Both the position numbers and the translations under genes were made by a program. Positions 16,851 through 24,097 of a stretch of DNA of 46,761 nucleotides are shown piece by piece. Within the stretch, counting starts at the first letter, position 1; each line of letters begins with the position of its first letter. The notes under the pieces were generated by a model. That model saw nothing but the letters and a program-made list of their open reading frames with translations, made no database searches and was not told the origin of the DNA. This DNA comes from UBA6197 sp047638075 (GTDB lineage: Bacteria; Pseudomonadota; Alphaproteobacteria; Rhodobacterales; Rhodobacteraceae), in NCBI RefSeq assembly GCF_047638075.1, contig NZ_JBLJBV010000019.1:1-46761 (forward strand). The letters are read 5' to 3'.

Positions 16851-17005
16851 TCTCCTCGTCGCCCCACCGCCGCCGCCGCTCCAGCCCAAGAATGTCACCA
16901 CGCATCACAAGCCCCGCATAAGACACGTCATTAACGACGTCGTTATGCACGTGCCTTAAACGATCACCCCACGCTCAGGCAGGCGGTGCCCACCGGGCCG
17001 TTACG
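16851..17005. repeat. IS66-family terminal fragment, left copy
   Basis: 155 bp nearly identical to 27480-27634 in the same orientation; only two substitutions were seen (near 16976 and 16992). It includes the outer IS66 end, 5'-GTAACGGCCCGG read from 17004 on the minus strand, and the start of the tnpA frame (MRGDILGLERRRRWGDEE). The rest of the element is missing. Confidence 0.85.
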
Positions 17006-17125
17006 GTGCTCCTTCAGAATGCCGATGATCTGTTCCTCAGTGAACCTTGACCGCTTCATCATCTGTCTCCTTTGCAAGGAACAGACTAACCCCAAATCGA
17101 GGACTTTTCAGGGGAGCATGTATGA
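17006..17125 (-). pseudogene. IS3-family orfA N-terminal remnant
   Basis: On the minus strand ATG at about 17060 opens MMKRSRFTEEQIIGILKEH, the characteristic N-terminus of IS3-family OrfA (helix-turn-helix). The frame is cut by the IS66 fragment after about 19 codons. The upstream side (TCCCCTGAAAAGTCCTCGATT) looks like the terminal leader of such an element. Confidence 0.7.
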
Positions 17126-17368
17126 ACTGCCTTCCCCTGCAAGTGATTTGTTGATGTGCCCAAACCCTGCTCCTATGTATTCGGTCTTTCTCGGGGCCCT
17201 TTGGTTTGCCCCTGACCAAGATGGGAAGTCGCGCGCCCTGTGTCTCGTTAGCTCATCGGCCTTCAAAGGCCATGCCCCCCGTCAGACTTGCAAGACGCCG
17301 ATCAGGTCGTTGGTCCATCTCCTTTTCACTTGCAGATTCCTTTGTTTCTCCCCGCTACATCCGTGCGG

Positions 17369-18396
17369 TCAGGTGCTCGCCACCGTGGCTGAACGATATC
17401 GCTCGCCCGTTGTCAGCACGGCCCATGTGATGCGTGCCAACTTGTTGGCCATCGCAACAGCCGCGACGTTGACATGCATCCTGACTTTCAAGCCGTCGAC
17501 CCAGCTGGCGAGTGGGGTCGACCTGTCCTGACAAGGTGCAGCACGGTTCTGGCCCCGTGAATAAACAGCTTTCGCAAATACGTGTTGCCGTGTTTGGATA
17601 TGCCGATCAGCTTGGCTTTGCCCCCGGTTGTAACTTGCCGCGGAACCAGGCCGAGCCAAGCCGCAAGATCTCGCCCCTTGCCAAAAGTCTTCCCATTGCC
17701 GACGGCCGCCACCAGTGCAGTCGCGATCGTTGGCCCGACGCCGGGAATTTCCATCAGCCGGCGCATGTCCTGATCAGCTCCTGCAACTGATTTGATCTCG
17801 CTATCCAGTGCGGCGACCTTTTCGTTGATCGTGCCCAACTCGGAAGCCATGTCCGCCAGCAGCGCCATCATCCGCGGCGTCAGATCGTCCTTGTGATCTT
17901 CGGCGAGCCTTGTCAGGAATTTCTGGAACACATGCCGCCCCTGCGCCGGACGAATACCGCGCTCCATCAGAAAACCACGGGCCTGATTGATCAGCCGGGT
18001 CCGATCCTGCACAAGCCGCTCTCGCGCCCGATGGAGGGCTTGCAGGTCAAGTTGCTCTTCCGACTTGATCGGCACGAAACTCATTGTCGGGCGGGTCGCG
18101 GCCTCTGCAATGCCCTCGGCGTCCCGGTCATCATTCTTGTGCACTTTCACGTAAGGCTGCACATAGAGCGGGGACATCAGGCGTGGCTCGTGACCGAACT
18201 GCAAACAAAACCGCCCAACGTGATGGGCGCCGCCACAGGCTTCCATGGCGACCACACAAGGTGGCAACTGCGCCAGAAAATCCAGAAGCCGGAAACGTTG
18301 CACACGTTTACGCATCACGACAGCACCAGTGCCGTCCACTCCCGCCACGCTGCAAACCGTCTTGCCCAAGTCAATTCCAAGAACCGCGATTTCCAT
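17369..18396 (-). pseudogene. IS110-family transposase with C-terminal frameshift
   Basis: The frame from ATG 18396 gives 302 residues: RuvC-like DEDD domain with Asp in GIDLGK, Glu in MEACGGAHH and Asp pair in KNDDRDAEG, then the Transposase_20 domain with IPGVGPTIATAL and ISKHGNTYLRKLFIHGAR. After HLVRTG the frame leaves the family pattern. The proper C-terminus (STPLASWVDGL...NKLARITWAVL..GERY) continues in another frame to 17369, so a single indel at about 17530-17545 breaks the gene. The product may keep its main catalytic residues but lacks the last about 45 native residues. Confidence 0.85.
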
Positions 18397-18680
18397 CGGA
18401 ATACTCCTTCCTGTCCTACCGATGACCGCAACTATAGCTGCGGTTTGGCGGGAAGGCAGTTGATCCCATTAGGTCAGGCGCGACCGCAGCTTTGTGGGTC
18501 ACGCCGTCGCCCTTATCGGACATTCGTGCTCGGCGCAGCATTATGCGATACGCTGGCACTAAACGCGGCAAGCTGTCGTGTGTCTCTGCGGCATCACAAC
18601 CGTAGAAAGGCATGCAAAGTAGTCACTATCGCCGCAACCAATTGCCGCCTAAGTCCGATGGGTAACGGGTTGTAATACGG
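18397..18680 (-). ncRNA. Candidate bridge-RNA region of the IS110 element
   Basis: IS110-group elements encode a structured bridge RNA in the non-coding end upstream of the transposase. The 284 bases here are non-coding on both strands and contain a hairpin close to the start (CCGCAGC-TATA-GTTGCGG on the minus strand, about 18426-18443). I could not identify the target- and donor-binding loops. Assignment rests on position and family knowledge only. Confidence 0.25.
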
Positions 18681-18723
18681 CTACATTCCACTATCACCGA
18701 CTCGGTGAGCCACGCGTCTTTCA

Positions 18724-19422
18724 TCAGCGACGTCCCCAACCACCCCAACACATGTGCTGGCCATCTGGGCTTCGTGCTGTGCCTTGAAAAAGCCCCCCGC
18801 ATGCAACTCGGCGTCCGTCAGGACTGGTTGCAGAACGCTCGTATAGCCCCCCGGCGCAGACGTCAGATCCGTCGGGACTGGTGGCAGAGCGGTCATAGAG
18901 CCCTCCGCATGCAACTCGGCGTCCGTCAGGGCTGGTTGCCGACCGCTCATATAGACCTCCGGCGCAGACGTCAGATCCGTCGGGACTGGTGGCAGAGCGG
19001 TCATAGAGCCCTCCGCATGCAACTCGGCGTCCGTCAGGGCTGGTTGCCGACCGCTCATATAGACCTCCGGCGCAGACGTCAGATCCGTCGGGACTGGTGG
19101 CAGAGCGGTCATAGAGCCCTCCGCATGCAACTCGGCGTCCGTCAGGGCTGGTTGCCGACCGCTCATATAGACCTCCGGCGCAAACATATGTTCCATCCAC
19201 GCTTGTAGCATAGCCGTCATAAAGACAGCCGCACACGACAAACGAGCTATTCACATGTTCGTAGCCGTCGAATCCGGGAAAACAAGGTAGGTTCTGATCC
19301 TGAGCGCAGGCGTGGCTTGCGAACAAGAGCAGAAATATTGCCACGGCGAAATAACGCAGTCGAATATACACTTCAGGCAGAGGTCTTAAATACTTGTGCG
19401 GGAACAGCGTGTTCAAGGTCAT
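18724..19422 (-). CDS. Secreted cysteine-containing 36-residue tandem-repeat protein
   Basis: A 232-residue protein. An extended N-terminus leads to a hydrophobic signal segment (YFAVAIFLLLFASHACAQ). The mature part is built of alternating 18-residue half-repeats, YERSATSPDGRRVACGGL and YDRSATSPDGSDVCAGGL, each with one Cys and a DG turn. The first half-repeats are more divergent (SVDGTYVCAGG). ATG 19422 has AGGGA at a suitable distance. Short DG-xxVCxGG repeats suggest stacked beta turns, possibly disulfide-linked outside the cytoplasm. The family was not recognised with certainty. The 108-bp DNA repeat leaves all three minus-strand frames open; only this one has a signal peptide. Confidence 0.68.
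   Translation of the reverse strand: MTLNTLFPHKYLRPLPEVYIRLRYFAVAIFLLLFASHACAQDQNLPCFPGFDGYEHVNSSFVVCGCLYDGYATSVDGTYVCAGGLYERSATSPDGRRVACGGLYDRSATSPDGSDVCAGGLYERSATSPDGRRVACGGLYDRSATSPDGSDVCAGGLYERSATSPDGRRVACGGLYDRSATSPDGSDVCAGGLYERSATSPDGRRVACGGLFQGTARSPDGQHMCWGGWGRR
18799..19190. repeat. 108-bp tandem repeat array
   Basis: The landmark GCATGCAACTCGGCG begins at 18799, 18907, 19015 and 19123, an exact 108-bp period. The units from 18907, 19015 and 19123 (the last partial) are nearly identical and the unit at 18799 is more diverged. The period is 36 codons, so unit gain or loss would keep the frame. Confidence 0.95.
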
Positions 19423-19478
19423 TCTAATTATCCCTGTTTTGAAATACCGTCTTGGATTTTCCTGGCCGAGCAGTTCAA

Positions 19479-20042
19479 CTACAGTTTCCCTAAATTAGGC
19501 GCTAAGCTTTTCCAAAATGCGACTGCTTCAGGTGTCTGGACAGAACTGGGAATCAAGTCGAGCCCGGTCACCTGTCTTACATAGCGATAGACAGATGAGG
19601 CAATCCCTCGCTGTTGGTGTGCTGGGGCGACATCAGCATTGTCAGGGATTACTCGATCTGGAAGGCAGTCGAAGCTGAACCATCCACAACATTTGTGCTG
19701 TTGATCAGTGGGCCAAACGAACGCCCAAATGGTTTCGTGATGCTTCCCTTGAGCTGTCGAACTGGGAGCGATCAGTTCATTCATTGGCGGGTAGATACCA
19801 GTTTCGAAGCCCGGGCCGACGACGAACAGCAGCCCAGAATATCCTTCAGGAAGTCCTTCGATATCAATCTTGACCGCATGGGTACTTTTCAAGATGCACT
19901 CCTTGAGCGTTTTACCAATAGATCTGCGACGTGTCTTTGATCCATCCGCGAGCAGAGACCGGCGCAGATACATCTGTGCATAGCCGACTTCTGTGCTTCG
20001 TGCCGCGAATGTCCGGAATCCGCCCATTCTGTGGAAAAACAC
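19479..20042 (-). CDS. GNAT-like acetyltransferase-fold protein
   Basis: A frame of up to 187 residues with a GTG start at 20042; ATG 19973 is an alternative and neither has a strong ribosome-binding site. The C-terminal part, VAPAHQQRGIASSVYRYVRQVTG...PSSVQTPEAVAFWKSL, follows the GNAT acetyl-CoA-binding pattern (Q/RxxGxA) and its final helix. The N-terminal half is not recognised. Lower-GC sequence than the chromosomal genes fits island cargo. It could be a remnant. Confidence 0.5.
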   Translation of the reverse strand: MFFHRMGGFRTFAARSTEVGYAQMYLRRSLLADGSKTRRRSIGKTLKECILKSTHAVKIDIEGLPEGYSGLLFVVGPGFETGIYPPMNELIAPSSTAQGKHHETIWAFVWPTDQQHKCCGWFSFDCLPDRVIPDNADVAPAHQQRGIASSVYRYVRQVTGLDLIPSSVQTPEAVAFWKSLAPNLGKL

Positions 20043-20248
20043 CGTGTTGCTGACGCAGAAAACTTGGTGGTGAAGGCCGCGCGAGCGCCTTTCTTGTCAG
20101 GCTTTTGGGATCGACCTCTGGGAAAGAGCTTGGATGCCTCCCTCTTTATCATTGGAAGAATTGAAACAGCGGTCAGTTTCAAGATCAGCAAGGGTTTTTG
20201 AACGGAATAAGCCCTTCGAGTGAAGTTAGTTCTATATAGAGGCAAGAA

Positions 20249-20276
20249 CTTCCATCTTCCATCTTCCATCTGCCAT
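20249..20276. repeat. 7-bp short tandem repeat
   Basis: CTTCCAT three times followed by CTGCCAT, in the gap between hsdM and the GNAT-like gene. It lies outside any confident gene; function unknown. Confidence 0.8.
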
Positions 20277-20284
20277 CGTGCAAG

Positions 20285-21763
20285 TCATCTTAGGCTCTGC
20301 ACAACTGAATTGAAGCTCTCCATCGCGGCTCCCAAATTCTCGAGAATTTCTTCCGCCAGGACCTCTGGATCAGGTAAGTTTTCGAGGTCGGTCATCGAAG
20401 CATCGCGCAGCCAGAACAAGTCGAGGCTGGCCTTGTCACGTTGCAGCAGATCTTCGCGGGAGTAGGCCCGCCAGCGACCTTCCGGGTTGTTCTCGTTCCA
20501 GGTTGCTTCGCGCTCATGCCGGTTGGCTGGATTGTAGCACGTGATGAAATCTTCCAAGTGCGCGAAGGTCAGGGGTTTCTGCTTGAGTGTATGATGCACA
20601 TTCGTGCGGTAGTCGTAATACCAAACCTTTGTTGTTTGCGGATCGGGGCTGGCCGCGCGGTTATCGAAGAAGATCACATTTGCCTTAACGCCCTGGGCAT
20701 AGAAAATCCCGGTTGGCAGGCGCAGGATCGTGTGCAGATCGGTATTCTGCAAAAGCTTGCGCCTGATTGTCTCGCCAGCGCCGCCCTCGAACAGCACGTT
20801 GTCGGGCACCACTACGGCCGCGCGACCAGTTGTTTTGAGCATCGTGCGGATGTGCTGCACAAAATTCAACTGCTTGTTGGAGGTGGTCGCCCAGAAATCC
20901 TGCCGGTTGTAAGTCAGATCGTCGGTTTCCTGCTCCCCCTCAGCATTGGTAAAGCTCATCGAGCTTTTCTTGCCGAAGGGCGGGTTCGCCAGAATATAAT
21001 CGAAGGTCTCGGACGGTGGTGAAATCAGCGCGTCGGCGGGCGAGACCAGAGAGTCGCCGGTCATCTCGCCGATCCCATGCAGGAACATGTTCATCAGGCA
21101 CAGTCGCCGCGTACCAGCGACGATTTCGTTGCCGAAGAACGTTTCATGCTTCAGAAATGACTTCTGGGCCTTGTCGAGCGCGAAATTCTCATCGTCTGTC
21201 AGGAAATCATGGGCCGCGAGGAAGAAGCCGCCGGTGCCGCAGGCCGGATCGGCGATCGTCTTGCCCGGCTCGGGCCGCATGCATTCCACCATAGCGCGGA
21301 TCAGGGCGCGCGGGGTGAAATACTGACCGGCGCCCGATTTGGTGTCCTCGGCGTTGCGCTCCAGCAGGCCTTCATAGATGTCGCCCTTCACGTCGGCACC
21401 CAGCATCACCCATTGTGTGCCGTCTACCATGTCGATCAGGCGGAACAGCTTGGCCGGATCGGTGATCTTGTTCTGCGACTTGGTAAAGATCTGGCCCAGC
21501 ATGCCTTTTTGCTCACCGAGCTTGCGCAGGAGGGCTACGTAATGCGCCTCCAGATCCGCGCCGCGGCGGGTGGTCAGGCTGGTCCAGTCGTAGCCCGCAG
21601 GAACACCCACATCACGGCTGTAGGGCGGCTTGGCGTATTCATCCGCCATCTTGAGAAAGATGAGATAGGTCAGCTGTTCGAGGTAATCACCGTAGCCGAC
21701 ACCATCATCGCGCAGCGTGGTGCAGAAACTCCAGACCTTGGAGACGATCGGGGCGGTGCTCAT
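20285..21763 (-). CDS. hsdM: Type I restriction-modification system, DNA methyltransferase subunit
   Basis: A 492-residue N6-adenine methyltransferase. The HsdM N-terminal helical domain comes first (YLEQLTYLIFLKMADEY), then the AdoMet motif IADPACGTGGFFLAAHDF and the catalytic NPPFGKKSS. The C-terminal region after residue 400 resembles the HsdS-contacting helices. It is the last gene of the operon: its ATG overlaps the stop of the DUF4917 gene by four bases. Two M with one S subunit form the methylase that protects host DNA. Confidence 0.96.
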   Translation of the reverse strand: MSTAPIVSKVWSFCTTLRDDGVGYGDYLEQLTYLIFLKMADEYAKPPYSRDVGVPAGYDWTSLTTRRGADLEAHYVALLRKLGEQKGMLGQIFTKSQNKITDPAKLFRLIDMVDGTQWVMLGADVKGDIYEGLLERNAEDTKSGAGQYFTPRALIRAMVECMRPEPGKTIADPACGTGGFFLAAHDFLTDDENFALDKAQKSFLKHETFFGNEIVAGTRRLCLMNMFLHGIGEMTGDSLVSPADALISPPSETFDYILANPPFGKKSSMSFTNAEGEQETDDLTYNRQDFWATTSNKQLNFVQHIRTMLKTTGRAAVVVPDNVLFEGGAGETIRRKLLQNTDLHTILRLPTGIFYAQGVKANVIFFDNRAASPDPQTTKVWYYDYRTNVHHTLKQKPLTFAHLEDFITCYNPANRHEREATWNENNPEGRWRAYSREDLLQRDKASLDLFWLRDASMTDLENLPDPEVLAEEILENLGAAMESFNSVVQSLR

Positions 21764-22758
21764 TTTGTTTCCTCTACTGCTGATGGCCCATCCCAGACAT
21801 GAGCTGTCTCGGAATCGAAGAAGCTATACGGCACGTCGTCACCACCGAGCTTCTTGTACTTTGCGAGTTCGGCGTCCAAGGCCGTGATCTTTTTGGCATT
21901 CGGCTGAAAGACGCCAAAATAGACGTGCTTAGCCTTGGAGCCGAAGATGGCATGGTAAATGTGGGAGTCATTCGAGTCGGCGCTGTGTCCGAAGACAAAA
22001 ACAGTGGCAGTTGTTTCTTGTAGCTTACGATAACAATGGCGGAGGTATTCGACGGAGTTAATCTTCCTAAGCTTAGACGTCGAAGTGCCTTCGGCGACGT
22101 AGAGCGGCAAGCGGCCTTTTTTTGCGATCTCGTGAGTGATGTTTCCAATTACACCATCGCCATCATTTAGCGCTTTATAAACATCGCCGATTTCACTTTG
22201 GAAAAGATGCAGGCCACCATGAAGATTGAATACGTGGCAATATGCGTCTTCGTCAAATGGCCCAAGGAAGCGCCCATCGTCGATCCTATCTCCTCGAGCG
22301 AAACCGTCGTACATTTTGGGCATATCTATCTTTACCCAATAGAGCAAAAGATCATAGTTCAAGGAGAACACGTTTCCGAAATGACTGAGGAAAGCCAAAG
22401 CGCTCTCGTACCTGAGTTCAAGGTCCTCGCGATGTTCCGGGTGTGTTTCGTTAACGGCAGTAACGAGCGCTTCCCTAACCGTCTGCGCGTCTCTGACTAA
22501 CTGATCCGCGTGTTCTTTATTGCCATAGGCCCGTTCGACGATAGCGGCGTCTTCAATTGATCGGACGACTGCTTCGAAATCTCTTGTGTCCAAGGCAGTG
22601 AATAGAGCTTTGATCGGGCCACCATCTTCCAATTTGGCTTCCGCCAACAGGTTTGAGTAGTTAAAATACTCTACCGAAAATCCGTTGCCGATCAGCAGGG
22701 CGCGGTCTTCGCCATCAGTCGCGTCGATGGCGTCTTGGAAGCTGATGACATCAGGCAT
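21760..22758 (-). CDS. DUF4917 protein with SIR2-like motifs, inserted in the type I R-M operon
   Basis: A 332-residue protein from ATG 22758, which has GAGG seven bases upstream; an ATG at 22764 is too close to it. The order of motifs is that of the DUF4917 family: LLIGNGFS (G24-S28), SLNYDLLLYW (N134), NLHGGLHLF (H180), LPLYVAEGTS, VFGHSADSNDSHI (257-267) and a C-terminal FFDSETAHVW. GNGFS, N-Y-D, L-H-G and GHS..D.HI correspond to the nucleotide loop, catalytic Asn, catalytic His and following strand of SIR2-like NADases (comparison by eye). It overlaps hsdS by 8 bases and hsdM by 4. Inference: an NAD-consuming or nucleotide-binding defence effector tied to the R-M enzyme; activity is unproven. 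Confidence 0.82.
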   Translation of the reverse strand: MPDVISFQDAIDATDGEDRALLIGNGFSVEYFNYSNLLAEAKLEDGGPIKALFTALDTRDFEAVVRSIEDAAIVERAYGNKEHADQLVRDAQTVREALVTAVNETHPEHREDLELRYESALAFLSHFGNVFSLNYDLLLYWVKIDMPKMYDGFARGDRIDDGRFLGPFDEDAYCHVFNLHGGLHLFQSEIGDVYKALNDGDGVIGNITHEIAKKGRLPLYVAEGTSTSKLRKINSVEYLRHCYRKLQETTATVFVFGHSADSNDSHIYHAIFGSKAKHVYFGVFQPNAKKITALDAELAKYKKLGGDDVPYSFFDSETAHVWDGPSAVEETK

Positions 22759-24097
22759 GGGCATTCCTCTTTTTCTTTGTCTTTGGCGTGATTACGCGCT
22801 CAGCCTTGATCCGTTCCAGCAGGACCGCGGCGGGCTCATCCGAGGGGTCTTGGGGGACGAGCTGGCCGGAGAAGGCTTTTTTCAGGGTGGACTGGCGCAA
22901 CGCGTCGGCGCGGGTGAGGGCGGCGTCGATTTCGGCTTCAAGTCGCGCGGCGGCGTCGAGGCGGGCGTCGAGGATGCGGGTAATTTCGGCTTGTTTGTCA
23001 AGGGTTGGTAAGCGGAACTGCAACGAAAGAAAGCGATTTTGTGTCAGGTTTAGGCCACTGTCGTTAATGCCGGATTTCAGGTCCTCAACTGACTGCTGAA
23101 TCTTCGGTGCATTCAATAAAGCTTCAAGAAACTGAGGCAATATACGGTTGCAGTCGACAGTAAGGCGGTATGCTTTATCACAAAGCAACAATCGAGGTCG
23201 GATTTTTCTGACCATGCAGGCGATTCCTACCCGGTTTCGCGGCCCGGCTCGCGTGATCAGAATATCGTTTTCCTTGAGTTCCAATTGCTCTCGCGGAGCA
23301 AGCGCTTCTGGAAGCTCTTTATTTTCTTCGTCATTGAATCGCCCTGCCTGAATAGCCGTCGTCTTAATGACGCCCCATGTTTCATCGGTAGGGGACGGGT
23401 TGTTTTTGCACTTGGGGGACCATCCTTGACCAATTTTTTTGACCACAAAGGCAAGATCAACCTTTGGACCAAAATCCTCAACCTCAGGCTGGACAAGGGA
23501 ACTTAGCAGGGATTGGCGGTAGAGGCCGAGGGTGTTTTTCGCCGAGCCAAGGCTCTCGACCCCCTTGTCGATCTCGTCGAACAGCGCTTCGATCTTTTCC
23601 ACGATGCGGCGTTGTTCGTTGACGGGAGGGAGCGGTATTGTAAGATTTTCGATATCTTTGGCACTGATGTTTTGAACACCCATGCCCTTGCTTAATTCTT
23701 GAAGTTGCTTCTCCACGCTTAAAAGACAAAATCCGAAAAATCGGCCCTCTAATGCGTCGCCAGCGACAGTCGCCAGCTTCCCAGTTCGCTGGTTTTGCAG
23801 AGCAGGCGCCTCATTGGTGTAGTAACAGACCTTGCCAATTGATCCCGACATACCAATCAGTATGTCACCCTGATCAATCCGGTAGTCCGCAAACTTTTCT
23901 AAGTACCCTGCTGGAAGATAAACCGCGTTTGACAAGTCTACAGTGCTGCCGCGAAGCTGAGATTGTCGGACAAGCGGGATGTCGTCATCTCGTTCTCTTG
24001 CCTTGAGAAATTCCTTGCTTTTGAAAGCAAAGCCGTTGCGCACCTTTATCAATTCGCCGAAACGGCAATTCAGCCAGCTATTAGGCAAATCCGTCAT
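22751..24097 (-). CDS. hsdS: Type I restriction-modification system, specificity subunit
   Basis: A 448-residue HsdS with two target-recognition domains and conserved helical spacers. TRD1 covers about residues 1-180 (GDILIGMSGSIGKVCYY, IPLPPVNEQRRIVEKIEALFDEID) and TRD2 about 215-400 (NDILITRAGPRNRVGIACMV, LPTLDKQAEITRILDARLDAA), each followed by a coiled helix. Both TRDs look complete, so a bipartite site is expected; the sequence recognised cannot be read. It overlaps hsdR by 4 bases and the DUF4917 gene by 8. Confidence 0.95.
   Translation of the reverse strand: MTDLPNSWLNCRFGELIKVRNGFAFKSKEFLKARERDDDIPLVRQSQLRGSTVDLSNAVYLPAGYLEKFADYRIDQGDILIGMSGSIGKVCYYTNEAPALQNQRTGKLATVAGDALEGRFFGFCLLSVEKQLQELSKGMGVQNISAKDIENLTIPLPPVNEQRRIVEKIEALFDEIDKGVESLGSAKNTLGLYRQSLLSSLVQPEVEDFGPKVDLAFVVKKIGQGWSPKCKNNPSPTDETWGVIKTTAIQAGRFNDEENKELPEALAPREQLELKENDILITRAGPRNRVGIACMVRKIRPRLLLCDKAYRLTVDCNRILPQFLEALLNAPKIQQSVEDLKSGINDSGLNLTQNRFLSLQFRLPTLDKQAEITRILDARLDAAARLEAEIDAALTRADALRQSTLKKAFSGQLVPQDPSDEPAAVLLERIKAERVITPKTKKKRNAHA

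Noticed and set aside
18799..19190. CRISPR array
   Set aside because: The repeat is contiguous with a 108-bp period and no unique spacers, and it encodes a protein repeat.
18681..19241. Alternative minus-strand and plus-strand repeat proteins in other frames
   Set aside because: All frames are open because the period is a multiple of three; only the frame 18724-19422 has a signal peptide and ribosome-binding site.
19889..20269. 126-residue minus-strand frame
   Set aside because: Overlaps the GNAT-like gene out of frame, begins in the short tandem repeat and has no domain.
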